Below are positions 34,377-49,336 of a DNA stretch of 64,000 bases, in pieces (position 1 is the first letter of the stretch; every line of letters begins with the position of its first letter). Origin of the DNA: Eledone cirrhosa (Eukaryota; Mollusca; Cephalopoda; Octopoda; Eledonidae); assembly GCA_964016885.1 (NCBI GenBank), contig OZ024743.1, positions 14,771,709-14,835,708 of the forward strand, written 5' to 3'. The notes beneath the pieces are model-generated. The model had not been told where the DNA came from, made no database searches, and saw only the letters and a program-made list of their open reading frames with translations. The position numbers and the translations under genes were made by a program.

Positions 34377-35375
34377 TGATTCCATTTTCAACAATGTTAC
34401 TGTGAGAGCGAATTATGTTTACATGATATGAGGGTAGAGGCAAATCATCACACAATACCAACAATATAATATGTCTCCTGTAGAGAAACATTTTCTCTAC
34501 ACTACTCCTTATTATGTTGGCATACGTTGTAATCTCTGGTTAATAGATACTGGGGTGAACGAATGTATGAAATACTATAAAAGAAATCACAATTAAAACT
34601 TCCAAACACTTTACCATGCATCGTAGGTGGAAATGTTTATGTAAGTTTACAGTTGTAAAAGGATGAATGTTTACGACAAATCTAGCAATATTTTGAATCA
34701 GAATTCGCAGAGTAAAATTACGAAACTTTCCTTAAGTAAGATTACAAAAGAGATATAGCATTCAAATAGCTATTTCATTGAAATTGTTAATCCACGTGTG
34801 GTTTGAAGGGCCAATACAGTAATTTTGTTTCAAACAGAAAGCCAAAATCAATTTGGTATTAACTTAACTTCATATTAATAAATCCTATGTTACGTCCAAT
34901 TTGGCTTAATTCCAGCGTTTAAACTTACTCGATACAACGTCCAAGATTTTACCTATTCCTTATTTCTTAAAATTGTTCCCCTTCTTCAGACGGATTTCCA
35001 AGTATATTTTGCTTTCGGGTTTCAATTGTTGGCCGCACTATAAGTTCTAAATATAATATGGTCTCTGAACGACAGGGGACATTGGCGTCGAGGAGCGAAT
35101 TTAATCTTTCAGGTTCGATTCATGATATATGATAAAAAGAAACCTACCGCTATTAATAACCTTAACAAAATTAAGACTATGTTTTGAAGGACATCAACGT
35201 TATTATATCTTCCTAAGTGAACACGAAAGAAAAAATTAAGGAGAGAAATACTGTACAATAAAACGAGATCGCGATTATATTAGAATGAGGGCATATGTAC
35301 CACATATTCCGAATAAGAAATGTTAAAAATGAACTATAAGAAAAAAGATAGGTATGAGATTAGATATTATATATC
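34375..35375. other. AT-rich sequence inside E4
   Basis: No match to E1-E3 is visible; probably inserted or fully decayed sequence. Confidence 0.45.
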
Positions 35376-35558
35376 GGATTGGCAGTATCGGTAGAGGGTC
35401 AGATGCAATGCTTTGCAGCAAAGTGTTACGACCCTTTATGGTCTGAGTTCAAATCCCGCCGAGGTTAACTTTGCATTTCATCCTTACAGGATCGATAACA
35501 TAAAGTACCAGTAATACACTGGATAATTGCTGGCCTTGTGCCAAAAGTAGAAACAATT
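35376..35558 (+). mobile_element. tRNA-derived SINE
   Basis: Head GGATTGGCAGTATCGGTAG, box B GAGTTCAAATCCCGCC perfect, tail GAAACAATTATAAG. ATATATC-like sequence lies on both sides. It sits between the two halves of E4. Confidence 0.93.
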
Positions 35559-35734
35559 ATAAGATATATCCTAGAAATATTCGAGTAAAAATATCAATTG
35601 TATGGAGATCCTACGTTCATCATATGTGTCAATAACAATACAGATAACATTAAAGGTGGGCGAAATATAACAAAATACTTCAATATGTTCTGTATTATTA
35701 GTTAAGAAAATTATTATTTATTCAATTCTAAGCT

Positions 35735-35844
35735 ATAAATGAAAGAATTACGTCTTAATTGCGTTACTGAAATTTTTAAAAAATATCATTATTATGTATT
35801 GATATCTAAGCAATAAATGAAAGAATTACGTCTTAATTGCGTTA
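35735..35844. repeat. Two copies of a 32-bp repeat, period 78
   Basis: ATAAATGAAAGAATTACGTC and the following bases occur at 35735-35766 and 35813-35844. Three tandem copies of a 15-bp unit (ATAGAATTTGATTTT) follow at about 35953-36000. Confidence 0.8.
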
Positions 35845-35999
35845 TTGAATTTTAATTATATAATAACAACATATTATCTTAAAATTATTATTCGAAACGA
35901 AAAATATAAACAGTTACACTGTATTAATAAGAGCTAGTAGATTATTAATTAATATAGAATTTGATTTTATAGAATTTGATTTTATAGAATTTGATTTTA

Positions 36000-38640
36000 T
36001 TAATCATAATGTATAGAAGAATCGAGGTGGAATTCGGGCTTATAGGAAAACAAGTAAGACGCATCAACATCAATACCAACAAAACAACCTTCAAAATAAT
36101 GCTTGCTACCACTACCGAGGCTACCAAAGCCAGAACTACCTACAACAACGGATAACATACACACAATAACGGATAACATACACACCAAACGTTGTTCCAT
36201 TCATGAGGATCGATGAGGGATTGATTGCCTTCAAAGGGAATAAAGTGAGAATCTTGAGAGAAGTAGATATGCTTGGCACAAGCACATTTAAAATGCCACA
36301 AGCATTAATCGTAGGCATGTCCCTGGAGAAATACAAACAGCCAGGAGATCTTTTCCTATGATATGGAAACATGTATCCAACAAAACCGAGGTTAAGTAAA
36401 AACTGTTTATTCTATTAACTGTTCCTGGCCATCGTGGCTGTTTTAAGTGGATGTTGCGTGTTCTGGGATCGTCAATGAAGCAAGGTTATTTGCTCAACGA
36501 TCTAAGGACACTATCTAATTTAGTAATATCAGGGTTTCCGACACACGGGAACTAACCACATCTTTTACAACATGCAGCCGTACACATCTCTTATTCGGCT
36601 TGTAATGGGAGGTGGTGAGGGATTGGTGCTTCGAAAAGTGTTGAATCTCACGTTACGGATAAACTTCCTAGAAATTGGTACATTTTTACTGCTGGGTATC
36701 CATGTCCCGACTAGTACAAGAGAGTCGGATTTCGTCAGATGTCAGAAAGGTTTGCCTGGATCATATCATCTTTTACAGTTACCGGGATGGGAAAACCATT
36801 TGACGCACGCGCTGATGGTGTGGGAATAGTAGATTCAAGTGGGTATTGCAAATGCCGCATGATCTGACATTTCTATCTGTCTGACATGTATCGCCTAGGA
36901 ATCCTGTATACTCTAGCTTAGACATGGCTCAATCGCATACTCTCATCTAGATTGAATTTAGTTAGGGTTTTCGTTAGGTTAGGAGATATATATAGCATAC
37001 AGTACCCGAAACAAGAATCGATCGCCTATTCAGACTACACCTGCCTGGTAGACATAGAGAGAACAAATAAACAAGAACATGGTTACTGTAAGCTTAACGC
37101 AGAGTTCACGACGTGTAAATCATAGAGCGAACGGATTAGCACGTTAGTTAAGCATAGTTGACGGGGGAAGTAGTCACCACCCGGTGGTGAGGCACTCACA
37201 ACAGATATATTTAGGTAGAAACATTACCATATCCTGTAGTAAAGAAGTCAGGATAGCAAACTAAAATGGGGGGATTAGAAACGTGCTATATGCGAAATTG
37301 ATACTGGACCATTTTGTAAAAGCGAATCATGAACGTTTTATCGTCAGTGCTGAGGGACGTTCACTAAGAAACCAATAAAGGAAAGGTATTTAATGGGCCC
37401 GAGTGACAGAGGCGCAGATTAGCAACAAAACTATGACCCGGGAAGCCCTGGCGGGTTGTAGAAACGCAAATCGCCGGGTTTGGATTTTCTGGCGGAAATG
37501 TTTTCCTGAGATATCCCAGATTGGTATCCGATGTCCTCGAGGCCATCTATTGAAACGAATAAACGAAAGGTATTTAATGCACTGATCAAATTGGGTCAAG
37601 CGAAAGTTTTCAAGATGGTCAGATTCGATTCCTTCTACATAAATTTGAGTGATGCAATATACAGTGGCATCTGCTCGGTGGCGAATGTAAATGGCCATCT
37701 ATAAGAACCTTTTCAGATCAGGCGCTGGGTCCATCAAGGTTGCCCTCTATCCTCAGGTACGTATGGACTTTCAAGCCTTTACTTCAGCAACCGGAGCTGT
37801 TGCCGGATGTCCTGCTCAAACCTGAAAAACATCGTCGACATATGCAGACGACGTCACTGTGATGGAGTTGAACAACTCTGAAATCGAGGTGATCGGCAAT
37901 TTATTGGAGGAATATGAAAAGTTAACGGTAGCAGTGATCAACTCAGAGAATTCAGTGCGTTTGTAGCTAGGCCTCATGAAATTGTAATATATATATCACA
38001 CAACAGTTTCACAAGGCGCTTGACAGATGGACAGGTGATGTGGCTTGATATAGTTTTGTTCAGACGTCAAGTAGGATACGAACTGGGGTGAGGTAACAAG
38101 CAGGCTGGCAATACACACCCACAAATGGCCTGTAATGTCGGATGCAGGTGGTGAACGCGTATATCGCTTCCGTCATTTATTACCGCCTGTCTATAATGCC
38201 TTGCTTCCTTCAAGCTTCACCAAAATAGAGACAATTCTTCTTCAACCTATGGAAGGGATCGACAAAGATTTGAATTGTCAAGTGGCTCATCTGCTGCTAA
38301 CATCTTCTCAGTGGAGGGCTTGACATGGTGAGGCTGATTATGCGCAAACATTCTCTGAGGTTATGGCCGGCCCAGTTATACAAACATGGTGAATAGTTTT
38401 GGCAACCTTCTTTGATCCGGGTTTACCGCAGCTCGTATGTTTGATTGAGCTGCAGCTTAGGTCAAGCGACGACCGATACTGGGTGCCTTGCATCTGGAAT
38501 GTTGTCAGGTGTTCACAACCCTCTAGCAGACGGACAATACCATCAGTGGAAATCCCATTCTAGTGTTCTATAAAGCACTAGTGGTGGGAATGTGTGATCC
38601 TATTAAAATGCGAGTTCCAAATGAGCTAATTACCAAATAT
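36000..38640 (+). pseudogene. E4: ORF1 end and ORF2 (endonuclease, RT), heavily decayed
   Basis: Pieces of the E-family coding region in order on the plus strand. ORF1 C-terminus: TSTFKMPQALIVGMSLEKYK (36269-36328), like the E3 end. ORF2 start near 36425: AVLSGCC then LGSSMKQGYLLNDLR, matching the endonuclease start. Middle endonuclease at 36604-36765. RT: SGICSVANVNGHL and QGCPLSS (37660-37760), then YADDVTVM with the catalytic box intact at 37841-37852, then EIEVIGNLLEEYEKL. The later region (38150-38550) matches VNAYIASVIYY and the C-terminal part. Many frameshifts and a loss of about 0.6 kb between endonuclease and RT. Confidence 0.72.
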
Positions 38641-38937
38641 AAATAACTGAACGAAGAAATGTAACTAAACACAATGCAATTTGATATTCATATCAAATTC
38701 TTCTTTCGTTAAAAACTTCAACTATGAAACTGAAAAGATAGAAAAATTAAATAAGAATCTGAACCCTTGTTTCCTCGAATGAAGCAAGTCTTGTGTAACC
38801 AAAAGGAACATCAAATTGGTTTTAATAGAAATTTGTTATTCAAATTTCATAAATGACAACGATGCTTCAGCAAATATTGTTTAGGGAGCCATGCAGAAAT
38901 TAATGTCCAAACATGTAGAATTTCAGAAAACTGTTTT

Positions 38938-39014
38938 TAAATAATAATAATAATAATGATTTTAATAATAATGATGAGGATAACAATAACAATAACAATA
39001 ATAACAACAACAAC

Positions 39015-39070
<56 letters not shown>

Positions 39071-39105
39071 TAATAATAATAATAATAATAGCGATGCGGA
39101 TAATA
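38938..39105. repeat. (AAT/AAC)n microsatellite
   Basis: Long TAA-rich tract with AAC and GAT interruptions. It gives long Ile or Leu runs in translation that are not genes. Confidence 0.95.
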
Positions 39106-40380
39106 AATAACGATAAATATGATAATAGAATACATATGTGAAAGATAAAAAAAAAGTCATTAGAAAGAAAACGTTAACCTTGTCAAATCGTAAGACAGCA
39201 GACACTAATAGAAAGAGTGAAGTAGAAAAACAATGAAATATAACCATGGCAATTCGCCTAGAGTATAGTGCCTTTTTATTCTTCTTTATGCATGAATGTG
39301 TAGCTTTGTGCTCTCTCATTTGTTACACATGTAAATCACTTTTGAGCCAGCTTCTTCACCATGACGAGAGCAATGGATTTTTTATGTCAACATTGTAGTT
39401 CAATACATAATAGCGATACTGTAGTCAAAATTGAAATTCCTTTTATCGCTCCTAAGGGATTTCTAATAATTTGGTCTTTGATTACTCTATTGAAACCGGA
39501 ATTTTGAGATTTTGTGCCATAAAGAAGAGCACGACATCATTCATTCAGTTATTATATTTTTCTATTCATATTTTTCATCCTTTTACGAAAACAAGGTATT
39601 CGTTATTCTTCCGAGTGATAAGAGATTTCCTTTTTTAAACCATTGAAAAGAACGTGAAGCCTGTTTATACGTTGTCAAATATGATATTCCAAGCAAGAAA
39701 TAAATATTGGTTACATTAGCACTCCTACATTAACGTTGCTAAAATATTGTTTAGAATCCCGCAAAGTAAACCTTAACAATGGCCGTCGCCGATTATCACC
39801 CCTATCTTTAACACTAGCAAAACAGAGATTACCAAAACCTTTAACCATGTAAATATGAGTACTCGTGCTCACACTTAGAATGTGTACTAATGTGAGAAAT
39901 GTCAAACACTCATTCAACACGGCATACTGTTTGTGTTTTCGTATTAATGGTGATATATGAAAACCTCTTACCTGGGTGTCGTTCATAGAAACTTTCTCCA
40001 TCATATGTTAACGTCGTAGCATTGGAATTTATTTTCTAATGGGTAAAGTGATATAAAAAGAGGAAAGTGTTTTGTCAATGAACATAAGCATATTGTTCTG
40101 AAAGAATTGCAGGTAAAATAAAATGATTTAATGAATTGTATATTCATCATTTAATGTTTTTTAATATGTATTAGGAGCATATTTTCCCAACTGCTTTTAT
40201 TTATTTAATCGTTTATTTTCAGACACACTAATCACCAACAATTTGGCGAAAAGGAAAATTACACACTGTTTCATTTACCAGTGTAAATTCACATACAGTA
40301 ATAGGAGGTGTTGAACTCTTTGTTTACCTTGAATTATCTAAGAGTGTATTATATTGTATGTGTTATCACAATTTAAAAGA
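39106..40380. other. Anonymous AT-rich DNA
   Basis: No supported feature. The 97-codon minus frame at 39711-40004 has no recognisable domain. Confidence 0.5.
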
Positions 40381-40866
40381 CAACCGAGGGAGAAATTCAA
40401 ATATCTAGGGGACATGTCCACGCTATCATCAATTCAGTATTCGTTACCACTCTTAACTGTGGACATGAATCATGTGCAATCATCAAAAGAATACGTTCGC
40501 GAATACAAGCAGTGGTGATGAGGTTCCTCCAAAGGGATTTTCATGTACCGTTAGTCGATAAAATGCGAAGCTTGGAGAACAGAGAATAACTCCAGGTAGA
40601 GCCACTACTTCTCCGAAATGGGAGATCACTGCTCCGCTACTATGGACATGTGTTTAGAATTTCTCAGGTTAGAACCGCTGGACATATGTTCCGGCTCAAA
40701 CCAGTCGCAGCATACCCAGGAGTAGACCCCGATAGGTGGTTTGATACATCCATAAGCTCGGCTGCTCTTACTTGAGGATGCAGCTGGATCGGTTGGAGAC
40801 GGTTGACTCTGAGAGAAGCCACTGAAGGAGTGTTTGAGAACTCTGAGCGCATGACCCTCTCAGGAA
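40381..40866 (+). pseudogene. Worn RTE-like LINE RT C-terminus
   Basis: Readable pieces across frames: EKFKYLGDMST, RIRSRIQAVVMRFLQRDF, VDKMRSLENRE, VEPLLLRNGRSLLRYYGHVF, then a Pro/Arg-poor remnant of the usual RPRGRPR region, and GVFENSERMTLS. The order is that of the region after the RT core in RTE-type LINEs. There are many stops. Confidence 0.6.
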
Positions 40867-41691
40867 TAAATGGATCAAGAAGAAGAAGAAGAATAGGAAG
40901 GAACTGAGGTAACGGGATGTCTAAATATCAACCGAAACAAGATGGAATATGTTGAACAATTATTTTGGCCTCTAGAAACATTTGCAAACATAACCATCCC
41001 AGACATGAAATCGATAACATTACCGTGATCAATTTAAATGCTTCGGTTTTAACGAGAAACTGGAGGTGTCGAGAGTATTTGTAATGAGGTCAATGAGAGC
41101 AGCGTCGTGAGGAACAATTCACGCACTGTGTCGACAAAAAAGAAATTAAAGCAATTTTAGTCAATGTCCACTAGCAGCAACTATTTGGCTCAAACATGCG
41201 ACGTACAATAGACAGGTGATTCTGGAGTGGAATCTTCATCAATGAGCGTATTGAATGATGAAGAAGTTACAGAATTGAGCTGTTTGGCTGCAAAGCAGAA
41301 TGATGACACGTGTGACTGAAGACTCACAAATCATGCAAGATGTAGTGGATTTGTTATCAAACAAGTGATGTACGTAACCTGCATACTGAAGGTAACTAAG
41401 GATATCGTTAAAACAAATTCGAAGCTGACACATGTTTCTCAGTGAAATAAAATCTCTACAGGAATAAAAAAAAAAAAAATCTAGAATCAACAATATGAAC
41501 TAACAAGAATAGAATCAGAAATGTTTGGTTAAAGAAGACAATGGATGTGCGACAGTTCGTGATTTGAAAGCTGTTTTTTTTATGCAACAGGGATATTTCA
41601 TTTCATCCAATCCCCTAAAGATAGCATTCCCTTTTTTTCTTTCAATTAACAATATGATTATATATATATATAATATATGTGTGTGTGTGTC
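40867..41691. other. Anonymous spacer
   Basis: Starts with a GAAGAA-rich run, then unmatched sequence; no gene seen. A (TA)/(TG) tract lies at 41659-41699. Confidence 0.5.
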
Positions 41692-41710
41692 TGTGTGTAA
41701 TGATAATAAT

Positions 41711-41921
41711 GGTTTCTTATATAGGCACAAGGCCAGCAATTTTGGGGGAGGGGAAAGTCGATTAAATAGACCCAAGTGCGTGACTGGTACTTTATTTTAT
41801 CGAACCCGTAAGGATGAAAGGCAAAGTTAACCTCGGCGGGATTTGAACTCAGATCATAAAGAGCCGTAACTCTACTGCAAAGCATGGCGACCGACCCTCT
41901 ACCGATACTGCCAATCCACCG
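41711..41921 (-). mobile_element. tRNA-derived SINE, long variant
   Basis: It carries about 30 extra bases (TTGGGGGAGGGGAAAGTCGA region) between the tail and the body. Such a longer body is common in octopus SINEs, so this marks a second subfamily. It is framed by a perfect 19-bp target-site duplication TGTGTGTAATGATAATAAT (41692-41710 and 41922-41940). Confidence 0.95.
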
Positions 41922-41994
41922 TGTGTGTAATGATAATAATAATAAATGGGAACAAAGAATCAGTTTTGCATCATATACATATTTAATTACACTA

Positions 41995-42028
41995 GCAGAA
42001 AAACCACCCGAGGGTGGTTTTCTGCTAA
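41995..42028 (-). repeat. Hairpin, second Helitron-like terminus
   Basis: AGCAGAAAAACCACCC / GGGTGGTTTTCTGCT, nearly the hairpin of 28089-28121. Read on the minus strand it ends CTGCTAG followed by T, as a Helitron 3' end would. No partner end was found. Confidence 0.4.
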
Positions 42029-42580
42029 CATGTGTAGTGTGTATATTGATATTATACGCAAATATATATGCATGTAAATATGATACATCAAATAAAATCG
42101 TAATTGAACAAAGCCTATGTTACACTTTCTTCTGTAATCAGTAATCCATGATATATTTACAAAAAAGACGACATTATATATAAACTGCATTAGGAGAAAA
42201 TTAGCGACGGAAATATATACGATTATAAGTGTTATAGTATAACGGCCGCTAACCGAAACTGTTGACATTTGATAATTTTAAAGAATTGAATTTTAAAGAT
42301 CTTTAAATAAGCTATAAAATATATTTAATCAACAGCCACGAAATTTAGCACATAAATTATGTAATATTCATTCATTATTTATTCAAAATAATCCAACTTA
42401 TTTTACCAACGGGGTAAACAAATATATTCTGGACGCAATCCCGCAGACCCTCCTTTATTTTAGTTAAGATATCACATATGTTTCACTGATGATGAGCTCG
42501 AGGAACGATCGAATAGTGTTCGTTTCTGTCACTAGAATCCGAAGCTCCTCAGATATGTGTTGTCAAAGGTAGACGAACGT

Positions 42581-42581
<1 letters not shown>

Positions 42582-42627
<46 letters not shown>
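42582..42627. repeat. (TA)n before a PLE-like tail repeat
   Basis: A (TA)23-like run precedes a segment (42628-42700) that recurs after (TA)n at 60228-60300. Confidence 0.9.
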
Positions 42628-42629
<2 letters not shown>

Positions 42630-42820
42630 CAAAAGAATTGTGGTAAGGAACCAGATGGACCATAACATAGCAGAGTACCCAATACTTAGGTTAGTAGAGT
42701 GGCAAATAGGAAAAAGTATGACACCGACGGCAGAGCTCAAGCCGTTTCGACGGCTATTTCTAGTCCAGAAATAGCCGTCGAAACGGCTTGAGCTCTGCCG
42801 TCCGGGTCATACTTTTTCCT
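42628..42820. repeat. Dispersed repeat ending in a 54-bp-arm palindrome
   Basis: 42628-42700 matches 60228-60300 (GGAACCAG, CATAAC and GTAGAGTGG in the same order). 42708-42820 is a foldback with arms of about 54 bp, a 5-base loop (AGTCC) and a few mismatches. The arm contains CCGTTTCGACGG, reading CGTCGAAACGG on the other strand, the kind of GAAAC-stem sequence found in Penelope-like terminal repeats. Confidence 0.7.
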
Positions 42821-45734
42821 ATATATATATATATATTACTGTAATTGCATGTATATATATATGCACGCAATTACAGTAAATGTAATGACGCTAATTAAGA
42901 TTACCTGTTTCTGCATATTACATACGCATAATAAAAGTTTCCGCGTATTTATTATAATGACATTTAAAACTTCAGTTAACTGAGATTAGCCATGAACATA
43001 GAGTCAAATACCTATGGATATTTAATTTGTGAATGAGACATACACATATATAACTGCAATAAATGAAGCTAATCAAATTATTTGAATAATAAAGATGATG
43101 CTTATAGTTAAAGATAGGTGCTTTAAATTCAAATGTTGACAGAAATAAATATGTTTCTGTGTTATTTGCTTTCTTCAGTGATGCATGTATTCGATTGGTA
43201 AGATTTAGAAGTGATCACTATATGCTCAGAGTGTACTATGTTGCAGAATATGGAAGAGGTTTCTACTCACTAAATACACATTTTGTAAAATGCTACTCTT
43301 TCATATATATGAGCACCTACGATATATATAATATTTTCTATGTTATTAATTAGGTTTTATTGTTTTATTTATACTATTTTTATATTTACGTGTATTATTT
43401 TAGTTCAATGAGGTGGAAGAAATATTATATAAACATGAACATATTTAGTAAATGCTGCTCCGGAGAGCTAAACTCTAGTCAAATCACATTGATTCTCTTT
43501 TCATATTTAAACATGAAATATATATTGATCTGGATGACAGTACGATAATATTACGTTATAACAACAAAGAAAAATGTACAGTTATTCTTGAATACATACA
43601 AACAAATTTACGTGTACAGATATTGCCAAAAACATTTCAGAGTAATATGTCAGAGCAGAGTGTATTTTCTAAAGATACAAATGAAATGCCCATGGATGAA
43701 ACAATGGTCTCACATTTCTACTAATGTTAAGCTACTTATATATGAATTCTTTGAAATTCTCGTTTCCATAAAACAAACATTGTTTCATTATTGAGTACTC
43801 TTTTCACCCTATGTGTTTTAAATATAGACACTTAAATAAGAGTGAATACTATTTTAGAAAATTATTGATTCCTTTTCACGTGATAAATGAAGAAGCCTGC
43901 ACTATAATGTCTAATGGAAATGTTGTTATTTATTCTTATCATTGCCAATCTATTATTGTTACTCTAGAAGGCATTACAGTAGTGGTCATTATTTTGACAC
44001 CTAATGCTTTACCAACACTACACTCAACGTTTCTTAGGAAGGCATGCCCCGATAAACAAACAACTGAAGTTGAATGATAAATAATTTTATCATCAACACG
44101 ATCCATACCAATGTATTTTCTCGCCTACAGACTTTTATAATGCAACCATTACTGATTGATCGCACAGAGAGCCGAATTGACTGACCTTGAATAGCAGTCT
44201 TCCGTAAATGCATTCGGCCGCAATAAAAAAGCTATTCTAAAAAAGTGAATCAAAACTTTCTCATCTTATACTTGCCATCTAATTATTGCTATTATTTTGC
44301 TCATATGGAATTGGTTTCTGGTGTATGAATAAAAAAACAAAATAAACATACTTACGTGGAAATAGATAATGTTCGCACACTTTGCCTTAGGCTGTAAAGG
44401 TATCTTCACTATTTTGAATCTATTTTTTCATTTCATTTTTTTTTCTTCACTGTCTTTACTTTCACAAGGCTATTGTAAAACAGAATTAACTGAAAGTAAC
44501 ATTTTCTGCTTTCGACAAATACGAACAGAAAAAGAAGATAGGGAATAACATTTAAAACTTCTAATGTCCTGCTTGTTGAAAGATTTATAAAATAAAAATG
44601 TTAAAGTATATTGTTAAGCTTTTGTTGGTTTCTCTTTTTACTTTTATGTCATGAATCCCACTAATGAAACGAAATGTACTTCTAGTTTTATTTCAGCTGC
44701 TATCTATACTCTTAATGTTTAAATTTAGATGCCTTAGGCAAATCAGACCTAGTTAATCAGTAGGATTTTATCATTCAAAGATACGACTCAACTAAACAAA
44801 TTGGCATCACATATGCTGGGGAAATATTAAGCTATAAGCCTAAAAGACGGCAATTCATCTTCACATTGGCAAATGACTTATATGACGTATGTCTCGTGGC
44901 TATATATGACACACACTGGAACTTAGAAGATTGTTTTCCTCTGAATATGACAAATCTGGAAACATTTTATAGTTACAGTTAAACTCAATAGAGATGCAAT
45001 TGTGTGTTGAAATGTGAGATGAATAACAAACATATAAAGACTGAGAAATACACACACGTTTAATCTGCATGTATACACTGTTGCTGTACGAGTGAAAAAT
45101 ATACATTAACAAAAAAGTTGTATATACAATTCAATATTATTTTAGTGGTTAGTCAGATGTAGTTCACTATTTTACACGCATATATTGATACAGGATTAGA
45201 AATAAATAGATGCAGTATACGTTGTTTATATACATTACACACGTCATTAGTGTAAGACTCTTTGTTTTGTCCGCTATGAATTACAATGAAGACCGCAGTT
45301 TGTGGCTAATTGGATGTAATGCTTTAGTCACTAAATAGAGGATGCAATGTAGACAGATAAGTCGCCTTCAAATCTTCGACCTGGTTGAAAAATGTTGCAC
45401 TGTAGGAGGTAATGTAAAGGCAGATGACAAAGTCATCAGCTTCTATTCTCTTCTCAGATTTAGATATTAAATGTAATAGTGATTAATTAACTGTTGTCTT
45501 ATATCAATGTTGTAGCGTTTTAAAAAGATATAGAGCAGATGGTTAGACATGTCGCCATTGAAGATACAATATTTGTCAGAGATGAGAAAATAATAAGGAA
45601 GAACTGTAAACGACACATTAAAGTAATGTGTAAATGTCCTTGCATTCGGTTTGTGTAATAAATGTAATGAAATAAATCGTATTTTCTTTACTTTCATAAC
45701 ATTATATGAAATCTGACATAAACACATTAGTAAT
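42821..45734. other. Anonymous AT-rich DNA
   Basis: About 2.9 kb with no supported gene. A small palindrome is at about 42838-42879 (ACTGTAATTGC ... GCAATTACAGT). Frames of 60-90 codons are AT-driven and lack domains. Confidence 0.5.
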
Positions 45735-46296
45735 ATAGATATAGAATAAAATAAAGAGAATTATACAGGAATATCGCAGTAAAACCAGTACCTGTAATAT
45801 TCCACGGTGATCGTGTTGTTGTTGTTGTAGTTGTTGTAGGTTCTGTGGTCCTCATAGTGGCCCTCAAGAAACCAACCAGTCAGTACCAGCCAACGAACCA
45901 GCCAACCAGCTACATTAATCATCCTGTCTGGGAGCCTGGCCAGCCAACACACCACCCCCAACACTCCATCCAGTCAACACACACCCAGGCCAACGCATCA
46001 CCCCGCTATCACACCATCACATCACGCCGCCAACACCACAACCCGCCAACACACCACCCCACCATCACACCAACCCACCACCACCCCACCCCGCCAACAT
46101 ACTATGTCTGTGTGTCAGCTCCTCCAGCACTGATAACTCTTCACCCCACCCCCTCTTCGTTGTTTAGTTCAACGTACTATAACGGGCATCCCCCCACCCC
46201 AGGGTCGCACCCACTCACGCACTGCCTCATTCATTCAGTCACGCACTCATTCATTCACACACATCCACACACACACGCTCACACACACATCCACAT

Positions 46297-46362
<66 letters not shown>

Positions 46363-46583
46363 GTGCGTTCATTTGCTTTTTTCTTCCTCTCCCCTCACTT
46401 TTTATATCTTTTCGTCCAGTTTACTCGTCTTAATGGAGGTTGGTTTACTGTACACCTCACATAAACACACACATACACCTTCTCTCAGACACACACACAT
46501 ACACACGTATAGATATAGAATAAAATAAAGAGAATTATACAGGAATATCGCAGGTAAATCCAATACCTGTAATATTTCACGGC
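45735..46583. repeat. 74-bp direct repeats around a C-rich, CA-rich segment
   Basis: 45735-45808 and 46509-46583 match closely (ATAGATATAGAATAAAATAA ... CCTGTAATATT.CACGG), 774 bp apart. The segment between is C-rich on the plus strand with a (CA)n block at 46249-46360. The long frame across it (45845-46528) is Thr/His/Pro low complexity and not a credible gene. Confidence 0.75.
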
Positions 46584-48456
<1,873 letters not shown>

Positions 48457-48520
48457 ATATTAACACTTTTATACTCTGCTATGTACTGAGAACCTTACCT
48501 CCGATTCAACCCGGAATAAC

Positions 48521-48583
<63 letters not shown>

Positions 48584-49158
48584 AAAGGTACACAAACTCA
48601 CACACACACAAACACCCTCACACAGACATACATACACACACTGTGTGTGTGTGAGTTTGTGTACGTTTTGTGGTGGGTTGGGTGAATTGTGTGCCTGTGT
48701 ATGCGTTTTTGAGTGTATATAATTAGAGATGTGTCGATAGAGATTTATGTATACATACTTACATATATACATAAAGACATGCAGACATACATACATATAT
48801 ATATATTTAAAGTTTGATTAATACGGAAAATTATTAGTCATAATGTCTGACAAATGCACAGCTTAAAACAATTGCTAAACATAGCTACTGGTAGAAGTAT
48901 AAAACAAGTCTATTAATTTAACATTTAAAAGCTTTCATAGGAGGAGTAATACAATGATCCAAGAATAAGAATTGTTAAAACAAAATGCAACCAAATACCA
49001 AGCATACGTATATATGCACATATATAGGAAACATGTCATAACAAGATCTGAAAGTATGTGTTTTACCTTACATAAAGATGGTAAAAGAATTATTCTTACT
49101 TTTCATATACATATAGACACTAACACGCCCATGCGTACACACACAGACACAAAAACAC

Positions 49159-49224
<66 letters not shown>

Positions 49225-49336
49225 ACACACACACACGCACACACACACACACACGCACACACACACACACACACTTATATATATATATTAAGACGAAGTA
49301 TCTGGTGCAGAATATTAAGGAACCAGAGAAGATTTA
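48457..49336. other. Microsatellites and a short inverted repeat
   Basis: (TA)n at 48523-48580, inverted copies of GTACACAAACTCACACACAC at 48588-48620 and 48640-48665, a long (CA)n at 49138-49274. No gene. Confidence 0.7.

Noticed and set aside
38900..39319. 139-codon frame with Leu runs
   Set aside because: Produced by the TAA-rich microsatellite on the minus strand.
43159..44077. Three + strand frames of 62-88 codons
   Set aside because: AT-driven, no domain or homology I recognise, no codon bias.
45845..46528. 227-codon frame
   Set aside because: Thr/His/Pro low complexity over a CA repeat and C-rich DNA; no domain, no sign of selection.
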